64,000 bases of DNA from Pseudoalteromonas byunsanensis (GTDB lineage: Bacteria > Pseudomonadota > Gammaproteobacteria > Enterobacterales > Alteromonadaceae): NCBI RefSeq assembly GCF_001854475.1, contig NZ_MNAN01000009.1:62001-126000 (forward strand). Reading direction: 5' to 3'. How positions within the stretch are numbered: the first letter of the stretch is position 1; each line of letters starts with the position of its first letter. The notes beneath the pieces were generated by a model. The model had not been told where the DNA came from and ran no database searches. It was given only the letters and a program-made list of their open reading frames with translations. Made by a program: the position numbers and the translations under genes. Below are positions 18,211-25,717 of this stretch, one piece after another.

Positions 18211-18978
18211 CTATTGTGCAAAGCCTGGGTCTAAGCGGTATGCTTTTCTGAGCATTGCAGGCCAAGCTAATTGCCCGCCTGTGCTGCCGCTGTGAACAAC
18301 ATTAGCTTGGTTATAAATATTATCAATGATGGGCTGAGGTACTGGCACAGCTCGTTGACCCGTTGATTGAATTGCCACCTGAATTTCGCAGGCTCGTTGC
18401 AAATCATAAAAGCGCATAAATGCATCTCCAACTGTCGGTCCAACCGTCAATCCGCCGTGGTTAACCAATAACATGTGATTAGTCATACCCAAATCATCCT
18501 GAAGTCGTTTACGCTCGTCATCATTAACGGCTAAACCCTCGTAGCCGTGATAAGACAACGAAGGTAATGAGAACATTGAGTGCTGGCTTAGAGGCAACAA
18601 CCCACATTCAAGACTGGCAACCGTAACCGTCTCTTTTGTATGTAGGTGTATCACACAGTGTGCATCTTCCCTTACTTCATGGATAGCGCTGTGAATAGTA
18701 AAACCCGCAGGATTAATTTTAAATGGCGTATCATCTAGAATATTCCCCTGTAAGTCCACCTTAACCAAATTTGATGCTGTCACTTCATCAAAACTCAGAC
18801 CAAACGCATTCACTAAATATTGATCCGTCCCAGGTAGACGCGCCGACATATGGGTATAAATCAAATCCCCCCACCGCATGTGCTCAACCAAACGATAACA
18901 AGCAGCTAGGTCAACTCTTAACTGCCATTCCTGCTCGGATACTTTTCCTTTAAGGTTGAGTTTAGGTAGTTCAAACAT
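18211..18978 (-). CDS. Class II aldolase/adducin family protein
   Basis: A 255-residue cytoplasmic zinc-dependent aldolase-fold protein. Zinc ligands are visible in CVIHLHTKE (HxH near residue 112) and in LLVNHGGLTVG (about 171). The N-terminal LAACYRLVEHMRWGDLIYTHMS is typical of the class II aldolase/adducin group. Family members cleave sugar phosphates or decarboxylate, and some have lost aldolase activity. It is upstream of, and 9 bp from, the dehydratase gene, which suggests a shared catabolic pathway. Substrate unknown. Confidence 0.9.
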   Translation of the reverse strand: MFELPKLNLKGKVSEQEWQLRVDLAACYRLVEHMRWGDLIYTHMSARLPGTDQYLVNAFGLSFDEVTASNLVKVDLQGNILDDTPFKINPAGFTIHSAIHEVREDAHCVIHLHTKETVTVASLECGLLPLSQHSMFSLPSLSYHGYEGLAVNDDERKRLQDDLGMTNHMLLVNHGGLTVGPTVGDAFMRFYDLQRACEIQVAIQSTGQRAVPVPQPIIDNIYNQANVVHSGSTGGQLAWPAMLRKAYRLDPGFAQ

Positions 18979-19048
18979 AGAGGGTCCTTTACTGAGCCCA
19001 GTAGATGTATAGAAGTCTAAATTAGTCTGGGCATTTGTTCAACATAAT

Positions 19049-19075
19049 AAAAACCACCGACATGCGGTGGTTTTT
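19049..19075 (-). terminator. Bidirectional-type terminator below cytochrome c
   Basis: A perfect 11-bp inverted repeat AAAAACCACCG/CGGTGGTTTTT with a 5-nt loop lies 21 nt past the cytochrome c stop. T runs are present on both strands. Confidence 0.9.
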
Positions 19076-19096
19076 GCAAAGCGTGTAGCTGGATAA

Positions 19097-19420
19097 CTAT
19101 TTAACCTGTGATAAATACTCAGCGATGGCTTCTAGTTCAGCATCAGATACATTAGCAACCATTGCCTTCATCGCAGCTGACATACCATTACTACGGGCAC
19201 CTGACTTAATGTCTTTCATTTGTGCTAATAGATATTCTTTACTCTGGCCCGCCACTTTTGGATACATTGCCATAATTGGGGTCTTACCCTCAGGGCCATG
19301 ACAAGTTTGACACATTTTAGCAGTATACAATGCTGCGCCGTCTGCAGCTTGCACTGCGTTTGCGCCCAGCGCAGCCATAGATAACCCAACCCCACAGATT
19401 AATTTTTTTATCTTACTCAT
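19097..19420 (-). CDS. Class I cytochrome c (c553-type), periplasmic
   Basis: Small monohaem electron carrier of 107 residues. The signal peptide ends after NAVQAA near residue 25. The haem motif CQTCH lies near 34-38, and the distal methionine is probably in SNGMSAAMKAM. The C-terminal helix AIAEYLSQVK fits class I cytochromes. It shuttles electrons in the periplasm, but its partners are not encoded nearby. It stands alone, with its own terminator. Confidence 0.92.
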   Translation of the reverse strand: MSKIKKLICGVGLSMAALGANAVQAADGAALYTAKMCQTCHGPEGKTPIMAMYPKVAGQSKEYLLAQMKDIKSGARSNGMSAAMKAMVANVSDAELEAIAEYLSQVK

Positions 19421-19527
19421 AACATTACTCTTTTTTTTAATTAACGGATAATTCCCTTACAGTGTAGACCATTTGTTAGCGCTACACATATGTTGCTAAT
19501 TAGCAGACCTATGATGAGTAAAAACGG

Positions 19528-20070
19528 TTACCAAATTAAATCGTCTGGAACCTCATAACCTGCATACGGATCATCCTCATCAGGTCCGTTACTATCGTCT
19601 TCAACATGAAAAACAATGTATTTTTCGTCTACCTCAGCAATTTTACGCGCAGGTTCGTCCTGTAACACGTAGAACTGACCTTCAAGCACACAAATGGCCA
19701 AACGCCCCTTCGACAACGCTTGTTTGGTCTGTTCATTCACATCTAACTCTTTGACCTTATTTTCATAGGTAAAGTTAAATGTGACTTCACCACGTATCGA
19801 ATCCTGATTGTGATGCTCTAAAATCTGCTTAACGCGAGCTATTTGTTCACGCTCTTTAAGTTCCGCCTGCTTAGCTTTGTTTAGCTCTTCGGCTTTTTGC
19901 TGTTGCTCTAGTTTTGTTTGAGCAATATGCTTTTGCAGATCACTTGGATCACTGGTTGCACCTTTTTTCTTTTTCTTCTTCTGTGCTTTACGCTTTTCCG
20001 ACTTTGCCATCTTTGCCTTATGCTCAGTCGTTAACCCTGCCTTTAGTAGCTGCTCTTGTAAAGAACCCAT
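19528..20070 (-). CDS. DUF2058 family (YaiL-like) protein
   Basis: A 180-residue soluble protein similar in architecture to E. coli YaiL. The N-terminus is SLQEQLLKAGL, then a lysine-rich stretch including six consecutive lysines, then a Gln/Glu/Lys-rich coiled coil to about residue 90. The conserved C-terminal domain begins VTFNFTYENKVKEL. The basic segment suggests nucleic-acid or ribosome contact. The family function is unknown. The acidic C-terminus (DDDSNGPDEDDP-like) contrasts with the basic front. It is a single gene. Confidence 0.88.
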   Translation of the reverse strand: MGSLQEQLLKAGLTTEHKAKMAKSEKRKAQKKKKKKGATSDPSDLQKHIAQTKLEQQQKAEELNKAKQAELKEREQIARVKQILEHHNQDSIRGEVTFNFTYENKVKELDVNEQTKQALSKGRLAICVLEGQFYVLQDEPARKIAEVDEKYIVFHVEDDSNGPDEDDPYAGYEVPDDLIW

Positions 20071-20306
20071 TGTGCATGCTCCATGAAATACGAATTGTCA
20101 TATTTTAACGCAGTGGTTTTTTTTGACCATATGCAAAAGATGTATTAGCGAATTTTTTTATCTTCACAAGCTACCTTAACAAGACCCTTGTCTCTCTTAT
20201 ATGATTTACCGCAAAGAATTGCTAACTAGCTGATTCAAAACTGTTCAACAAAAACAAATCCACGCATAATGAAGACGAACCGAGCAAATCCCCTTTTGGA
20301 ACCTCA

Positions 20307-21446
20307 ATGCCGTTAATACAGCTGCTTATTTCTTCTGTTTTTATATTTTTTGTACTTTATGCACCGCAGCCGTTGCTCGCTATTTTTGCACAATCTTTTT
20401 CCGTATCAACCGCCACCAGTGGTGCGCTCATGTCCATCACTATGGCACCATTGGCTATAGCGCCAATTTTTTATGGACTGCTGTTTGCACGCAGAAACCC
20501 GCTCAGTATCCTTAAAATCGCGATGCTTATTTTAGCACTCACCAGCGTATTATTCGCTCTTGCTCCGAGCTTTGAGTTATTACTTGCTCTTAGGTTTATT
20601 CAAGGCTTAACTTTGCCAGCCGCACTCACAGCAATGACAGGCTTCATTGGGCAACAGTACAGCGGTATTCAACTACAGCAAAATATGACACGCTATATTG
20701 GTAGCACAATTTTAGGTGGGTATTTAGGACGTGTGCTGGCAGCCAACTTCGCTAGCTGGTTTTCATGGCAGAGCTTTTATTATTTATTTGCATTTACCTT
20801 ACTGGTTTTGGCTTTATGCATCAAACCTCACCGCTGCCAACCTCCAGAGCGAGCTCCGGCCTCGCCCAAGGCTTACCTAAAACCTTTGCGTAATAGACTA
20901 ATAGTGCGATTGTTTGGCTGCGTTTTTTGTATGTTCTTCTGCTTTGCGGCATTAATGAATTATCTTCCTTTTATTCTTCGGGATATGTTCAATATAACCG
21001 ACAGCAAAACCATTGGTTGGGTATATAGTGGTTATCTGATCGGAGCAATCATTTCGATGGCCACACCACGCCTTAACCAATTTTTCAACAACCCATGGCG
21101 ATGGCTGAGCATATTATTTGCTGTTTACTGTTTAACTCTTGTAGCCATGCAAATTCCGCTTTTGGGCATCTTCTTGGTCACCTTTACACTGTTCTGTGCT
21201 TGCATGTTTATGATCCACGCCAGCGCAGCCCCATTGGCGAATAAGATTAGTGATGCCCCACCCACTGTAACCAATGGCGCTTACGTATCTTTTTACTATA
21301 GCGGCGGCGCGTTGGGGTCATTTATACCAGGAATGGTTTTACAAAGTTTTGGCTATCATGCTTTTTTATTCGCCTTACTTTTGGTATGTGCAACGGGTCT
21401 ACTGTTGACATACATGACCTATAAGCAAGGCACATCAATAACCTGA
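20307..21446 (+). CDS. MFS transporter (YnfM/AraJ-type)
   Basis: Inner-membrane major facilitator of 379 residues with about twelve hydrophobic segments. The N-terminus FFVLYAPQPLLAIFAQSF and the second-loop region LFARRNPLSILKIAMLI match the group of drug or metabolite exporters related to YnfM. GGYLGRVLAAN marks helix 5. Substrate unknown. The final 28 bp overlap the convergent prolyl-tRNA deacylase gene. Confidence 0.9.
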   Translation: MPLIQLLISSVFIFFVLYAPQPLLAIFAQSFSVSTATSGALMSITMAPLAIAPIFYGLLFARRNPLSILKIAMLILALTSVLFALAPSFELLLALRFIQGLTLPAALTAMTGFIGQQYSGIQLQQNMTRYIGSTILGGYLGRVLAANFASWFSWQSFYYLFAFTLLVLALCIKPHRCQPPERAPASPKAYLKPLRNRLIVRLFGCVFCMFFCFAALMNYLPFILRDMFNITDSKTIGWVYSGYLIGAIISMATPRLNQFFNNPWRWLSILFAVYCLTLVAMQIPLLGIFLVTFTLFCACMFMIHASAAPLANKISDAPPTVTNGAYVSFYYSGGALGSFIPGMVLQSFGYHAFLFALLLVCATGLLLTYMTYKQGTSIT

Positions 21447-21916
21447 GGTTTATGTCCTGTGTACTGCCAAAACTGGAGAAGTTGGGGTTTAGATAAAACC
21501 CAAGTTTTGCGGTTATCCAGTGGGTGACATTGCCACAGCTTTGCATCCCAAAGGCCGCTATCAATCCACAACTCTACTTGCTTATCACTATCATTGAATA
21601 ATGCCAGTGCCGACACACATCCGGGCTGAATTTTAAGATACTTTTCTAACCGCTGATCAGAGGCAAAGCCGAGACGGGACAGGCCTTGCTGAATTGACAG
21701 CGTTTTTAAGTCGACTTTCAGATATGATCTGAGTAAAAGCAGCACATGACGTCGTCCATAATTATCTCTTAAAAACAGGTTTTTAATCCGAGTTCCTTGT
21801 CGTTCAAGCTGTAATTTATCTGCTTCATCACAGGTGTGCAACGCTGGGTGCTCATATTGAATGGGTTCAATCTTAAGCTCTTTTAGAGCCTTGGCAAGAC
21901 TATGCTCTAATGACAT
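21419..21916 (-). CDS. Prolyl-tRNA deacylase (ProX/PrdX type)
   Basis: Freestanding YbaK-fold editing enzyme that hydrolyses mischarged tRNA, probably Ala-tRNA(Pro). The 165 residues include KNLFLRDNYGRRHVLLLL near residue 45, VDLKTL, RLGFASDQRLEKYL and PGCVSALALFND, all characteristic of the ProXp-ala/PrdX group. I place the start at the ATG at 21916; an in-frame TTG at 21928, inside the preceding gene, has a better GAGG spacing, so the start is uncertain. It follows the small lipoprotein gene with almost no gap. Confidence 0.85.
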   Translation of the reverse strand: MSLEHSLAKALKELKIEPIQYEHPALHTCDEADKLQLERQGTRIKNLFLRDNYGRRHVLLLLRSYLKVDLKTLSIQQGLSRLGFASDQRLEKYLKIQPGCVSALALFNDSDKQVELWIDSGLWDAKLWQCHPLDNRKTWVLSKPQLLQFWQYTGHKPQVIDVPCL

Positions 21917-21918
21917 AC

Positions 21919-22323
21919 TCACAAACAATTACCTCTAAGCTGAACACTGCGCTGACGCCAATAAACTCGGTTTATTTTGTGCCCTGCTCGACAATAATCT
22001 CGTTGCCCAAGCGCCTTTTCCAACAACTCTACCGCACGTTCTTCCAGTTGTAATTTTAGCTCTGGTGAATCTTCAACGCGTTGATGTTCAGCATACCTTT
22101 TTAGTTCGCCTCGACTCATAGGTTTGTGGCTGCTAACCTTCATCAATGGCGTTGGCTCGACGGTAACAATATAAACAAAAAGCAAATCTCCTGACTCGGA
22201 TTGCTTTGTATGGAGCGCTTGTTCAGCTATTTGAAATTCGACTTTTTCAGGTGCAGATGCACACCCCCCTAATAAAATAAAACACACACTAGCCAGTAGA
22301 AGACGTACATTCTTTTGAAACAT
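21919..22323 (-). CDS. Small hypothetical lipoprotein
   Basis: A 134-residue protein with a lipoprotein signal: MFQKNVRLLLASVCFILLGG followed by Cys and SAPEK. The ATG at 22323 is chosen because it places the signal at the N-terminus; an earlier ATG at 22401 adds residues unlike a leader. The mature part is charged, with one Cys pair (YCRAGH and GNCL), and matches no family I recognise. It is the first gene of a two-gene unit with the prolyl-tRNA deacylase. Confidence 0.65.
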   Translation of the reverse strand: MFQKNVRLLLASVCFILLGGCASAPEKVEFQIAEQALHTKQSESGDLLFVYIVTVEPTPLMKVSSHKPMSRGELKRYAEHQRVEDSPELKLQLEERAVELLEKALGQRDYCRAGHKINRVYWRQRSVQLRGNCL

Positions 22324-22405
22324 CAAACATTCAATCTTGGTATTATTTTCACTTAGTCTATCAAAGGCATTTGCAAAAATGTGAAAAAAATTTCCTGGCA
22401 AAGAC

Positions 22406-22434
22406 TTGACGAGTCATTCAAAAAGTTTTAAATT
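22406..22434 (+). promoter_or_regulatory. Sigma-70 promoter of tRNA-Ala
   Basis: TTGACG and TAAATT are separated by exactly 17 bp. A GC-rich discriminator (CGCTCCG) follows, as expected of a stringently controlled stable-RNA promoter. The predicted start is about 16 nt before the tRNA. Confidence 0.82.
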
Positions 22435-22456
22435 TCGCTCCGTCCAAACGGAATGT

Positions 22457-22532
22457 GGGGCTATAGCTCAGCTGGGAGAGCGCCTGCCTTGCACGCAGGA
22501 GGTCAGCAGTTCGATCCTGCTTAGCTCCACCA
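22457..22532 (+). tRNA. tRNA-Ala (TGC)
   Basis: A 76-nt cloverleaf. The acceptor stem is GGGGCTA/TAGCTCC with one G-T pair, the D arm is GCTCAGCTGGGAGAGC, the anticodon stem is CCTGC/GCAGG with loop CTTGCAC (anticodon TGC), and the T arm contains GTTCGATCC. The 3' CCA is encoded. It is a lone gene, not inside an rRNA operon. Confidence 0.97.
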
Positions 22533-22621
22533 CTTTCCGCCTTTCTTATGTAACATCTCGTTACCGTATCTAATGGTATATAAATTTTTTGGCTTTGTTG
22601 TGTGTGAATGCTTTTACACCA

Positions 22622-22648
22622 ATAAAAAACGGGCCTGTTAGCCCGCTT
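22622..22648 (-). terminator. Terminator after proBA
   Basis: CGGGC/GCCCG stem around CTGTTA, with a run of six Ts on the minus strand, located 24 nt past the proA stop. Confidence 0.85.
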
Positions 22649-22671
22649 TCATTACGTTATTTACTAACTTA

Positions 22672-23919
22672 CTAATCCCTGATCTGGCCTTCGCCCGTTA
22701 CCAAGAACTTTTCTGTTGTTAGTGACTCAAGCCCCATAGGGCCATAAGCATGTAGCTTAGTTGTAGCAATGCCTATTTCAGCACCTAACCCAAGTTGTGA
22801 GCCGTCAGAAAAGCGCGATGAAGCATTCACCATTACTACTGATGCATCAACACTGCGCTGAAATAGTTCAGCTTTTTGACTATCTTGCGTACAAATTACT
22901 TCTGTGTGATGACTACCAAAACGATCGATATGTTCTAAAGCGCCAGCGAAATCATCAACAATACGTACCGCAACTTCTAAGCTTAGATATTCTTCACCAA
23001 ACTGGTCCTCTGAAATTATATTTGCATTTTCAAAGTATTTAGCAGACTGAGTGTCAGCATTAACCACAACCTGTTTATGTGCAAACGCTTTTTGTAAACG
23101 AGGCAAAAATTGCGAAGCAACTGCTTTGTGAACAACAATCCCTTCAAGAGCATTACACACACCTGTACGTTGTGTTTTGCCATTCAATGCAAGCTTAAGT
23201 GCAATATCAAGATCTGCGTCCTCATCAACATATAAATGACATACCCCTTTGAAGTGCTGGATCACAGGAATGGTACTGTTCTCAGTAACAAAGTTGATCA
23301 AGCCTTCACCGCCACGAGGAATAATTAGGTCGATATATTTCTTTTGCTGCATCAATTCCATCAGTAGTGCTCTGTCTGGATCTGGCACAACCGTTATTAG
23401 TGCAGTCGGTAAACCGTGTTGCTCTAACACCTGATGCATCACCTTAGCGATGGCTTGAGAGCTTTGTAGCGCTTCTTTACCGCCGCGAAGAATAACACCA
23501 TTACCAGACTTAAAGCACAGAGCTCCAGCATCTGCTGTCACATTTGGACGCGCCTCATAAATCATACAAACAACCCCAAGTGGTACACGCATTTTGCTAA
23601 TTTTTATACCATTTGGGCGTACCCCCATATCTCGAACTAAACCCACTGGGTCGTCGAGCTCAACGATTGTTTTGATCCCCTCAGCCATATCTGCGATACG
23701 CTCAGGTGTTAATGTTAAACGGTCAATCATGGCTGGAGGCAACTGATTGTCGCGTGCCAAAGACAAGTCGTGCTCATTTGCTGCTAAAATATCACTGCTT
23801 TGAGCTACGAGTGCCGCTGCCATATCTGTCAGAACAGCATTTTTTTGCTGGGTGCTCAGAAGTGCCAATTGCTTTGCTGCACTTGCTGCTTGTTGTGATA
23901 ATTCTGTAATTAAACTCAT
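22672..23919 (-). CDS. proA: Gamma-glutamyl phosphate reductase
   Basis: Second enzyme of proline synthesis; NADPH-dependent reduction of glutamyl phosphate to the semialdehyde. The 415 residues match ProA throughout: MGVRPNGIKISKMRVPLGVV near 105, YEARPNVTADAGALCFKSGN near 125, IIPRGG, and the catalytic-cysteine region GKTQRTGVCNALE near 250. The C-terminal GPMGLESLTTEKF is typical. It starts 3 nt after proB, so the two are translated from one transcript. Confidence 0.97.
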   Translation of the reverse strand: MSLITELSQQAASAAKQLALLSTQQKNAVLTDMAAALVAQSSDILAANEHDLSLARDNQLPPAMIDRLTLTPERIADMAEGIKTIVELDDPVGLVRDMGVRPNGIKISKMRVPLGVVCMIYEARPNVTADAGALCFKSGNGVILRGGKEALQSSQAIAKVMHQVLEQHGLPTALITVVPDPDRALLMELMQQKKYIDLIIPRGGEGLINFVTENSTIPVIQHFKGVCHLYVDEDADLDIALKLALNGKTQRTGVCNALEGIVVHKAVASQFLPRLQKAFAHKQVVVNADTQSAKYFENANIISEDQFGEEYLSLEVAVRIVDDFAGALEHIDRFGSHHTEVICTQDSQKAELFQRSVDASVVMVNASSRFSDGSQLGLGAEIGIATTKLHAYGPMGLESLTTEKFLVTGEGQIRD

Positions 23920-23922
23920 GAG

Positions 23923-25032
23923 TTACGATTTCTCCAAAATTGCAATGTCTTGTTCCGAAATAACAGGGCCTATGCTTTGTTGTAAGTGTCCGTTATCCGA
24001 CGTTTCTTCCTGCTCAGCTAAAAAGTTCAGCAGACAGCTACTATAGTTGGTCGTAGCCTTAGCGAGTCGCTCACCTTTAGCGGTACGCACAAGTACCGTG
24101 TCGCCGACCGAAAATTCACCATTTACGTGCGAAATATTGCTCGCAGCTAGCGGCTCAGCGTGATCTTTCAATTCTTCTGCATAATCATGTTCAACAACTA
24201 TTTCACCCTGCTCAGAGGCCGTATGTGTCATCCAATGCTGCTGAGCATGCATCGGTTCATCATAAGGCAAGAATACTGTGCCTGGGTTTTCACCTAACAG
24301 TAAACGCTCAAATGTTCGCCCTTTAAAACCATTTACAATATAAGTGCTGATACCATGAGACGTTGCCTTTTCAGCGGCTTCTATCTTGGTTTTCATACCA
24401 CCCGTGCCGACCGTACTTGTCGCACAGCCAGCCATTGCGTATATATCTTCAGATATTTCAGAAACTTGTTGTATCAACATGGCATCTTCATGCAAATTTG
24501 GGTTTTTATTGTAAAGACCATCTACATCTGAACACATCAATAGCACATCAGCATCAGCTGCGGCAGCGACCATCGCTGACAAGTTATCGTTGTCACCCAC
24601 CTTCAAATCATCACTGGTCACAGCATCATTTTCATTGATAATAGGTAATATGCCGTGTTCAAGTAAAGTGAATATAGTTTCACGGATGCTGTTATAGCGC
24701 TCTAAATCTCGTAAATCACCATGTGTTAATAAAATTTGTGCAGACGGGAAATCAAAAAATCGGTCCCATGTTGCCATCATTTCTGTTTGACCCGCTGCGG
24801 CCATCGCTTTTTTGAGCACCACTGATGAATTTTTAGCATCTTCTGGAAACAGATGTGACCCTGCAGCGACGGAGCCCGAAGATACAAGCACGACCTCCTT
24901 CCCCATTGAGCGACAACGGACGATAAATTGTGCAATGGTCAATAAATAACGCGCACGACAACCATCTTGGTCAGGTGCAATAAGTGCGCTACCTATTTTG
25001 ATCACGATACGCCGAGAGTTTGAAATGTTCAT
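23923..25032 (-). CDS. proB: Glutamate 5-kinase
   Basis: First, feedback-inhibited enzyme of proline synthesis. I chose the ATG at 25032 (MNISNSRRIVIKIGSAL), preceded by AGGAAAC, rather than the upstream in-frame start at 25137; this gives 369 residues. The amino-acid kinase domain shows VIKIGSAL, VLVSSGSVAAG, INENDAVT, VGDNDNLSAMVA and GTGGMKTKIEAA. A PUA domain occupies about residues 280-355. It heads the proBA operon. A 685-bp stretch without genes lies upstream. Confidence 0.96.
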   Translation of the reverse strand: MNISNSRRIVIKIGSALIAPDQDGCRARYLLTIAQFIVRCRSMGKEVVLVSSGSVAAGSHLFPEDAKNSSVVLKKAMAAAGQTEMMATWDRFFDFPSAQILLTHGDLRDLERYNSIRETIFTLLEHGILPIINENDAVTSDDLKVGDNDNLSAMVAAAADADVLLMCSDVDGLYNKNPNLHEDAMLIQQVSEISEDIYAMAGCATSTVGTGGMKTKIEAAEKATSHGISTYIVNGFKGRTFERLLLGENPGTVFLPYDEPMHAQQHWMTHTASEQGEIVVEHDYAEELKDHAEPLAASNISHVNGEFSVGDTVLVRTAKGERLAKATTNYSSCLLNFLAEQEETSDNGHLQQSIGPVISEQDIAILEKS

Positions 25033-25202
25033 ATTGTTTCCTGTCGTTGCCTTACTTAAATAAAATTCACGCAGCACCAACGTAAATTGGACGTGCGCGA
25101 GTAAAAACAACCAGAGTTGAACAATACAAATATACAATACAGCTTACGCGTTTACACTCATGTGCCCAACACTGGCTGTCGCTTTACTAAAAAATGGATT
25201 GT

Positions 25203-25227
25203 GACATTGTATTTTTTCTACAATGTC
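25203..25227. repeat. Perfect 9-bp inverted repeat with T-rich loop
   Basis: GACATTGTA and TACAATGTC flank TTTTTTC. It lies about 170 bp upstream of proB. It is not followed by a T run in either direction, so an operator or RNA hairpin is more likely than a terminator. Confidence 0.6.
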
Positions 25228-25657
25228 GAGCCGTTTTCAGCAGGTACATCATGGTTTGATGAGGCTGAAAAGACCTATACCGCAATGAATAATTGCGCAA
25301 AGAATAGTTTAATTGTTGAACCGTACTAAGCTCTTTTCATATTCACATATGCCAATGACCAGTACTAAAAGCTAGCTTGTTATAATTGCTACAACAAAGC
25401 CAAAAAGAATTTCGGTGTACATCTACCGAACGCTTTATAGCTTAACCCATTTATCAGACATTTTTCAACTTTACGGGGAAATAATCGCTTATACCGACCA
25501 TAAATATGGAAAATAGCACTTTATGGGGACAAAACTAGCACAATACTTTGCCGCAATATAAAACAATGTAATGATCCATTTCTGTTGATAGAGACTATGG
25601 TTAACTAAGAGAGCACGGCTTATATCTGAATTCGATTTCGTAGCCGTAATATAACTG

Positions 25658-25666
25658 TGGTATAAC
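25658..25666 (+). promoter_or_regulatory. Extended -10 of the antiporter gene
   Basis: TGGTATAAC is a TGn-extended -10 located 52 nt before the start codon. No good -35 is visible 17 bp upstream. Confidence 0.5.
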
Positions 25667-25689
25667 CCGCTTAGTTTATTTTTAACTAT

Positions 25690-25707
25690 GTTAACCAATA
25701 GGTTAAC
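25690..25707. repeat. GTTAACC-AATA-GGTTAAC inverted repeat
   Basis: A perfect 7-bp dyad sits between the -10 and the ribosome site of the antiporter gene, with a third GGTTAAC copy at 25599-25605. Its position fits an operator or a leader hairpin. Confidence 0.6.
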
Positions 25708-25717
25708 TGGAGACATT

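Larger units (their letters stand above)
25033..25717. other. Long non-coding interval between proB and the antiporter
   Basis: No convincing gene is seen on either strand; the short open frames here lack ribosome sites and protein-like composition. The interval must hold two divergent promoters. It contains a perfect 9-bp hairpin at 25203-25227, an extended -10 at 25658-25666 and an inverted repeat at 25690-25707. It is by far the longest gap in the window, so a small RNA or lost gene is possible. Confidence 0.6.

Noticed and set aside
25033-25137. 35-codon extension of proB.
   Set aside because: The ATG at 25032 has an excellent ribosome site and matches the ProB family start.
25117-25329. 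70-codon open frame in the proB-antiporter gap.
   Set aside because: No ribosome site, runs across the hairpin, and the translation is not protein-like.
25489-25716. 75-codon minus-strand frame over the antiporter promoter.
   Set aside because: Covers the promoter and inverted repeat of the antiporter; no start signal.
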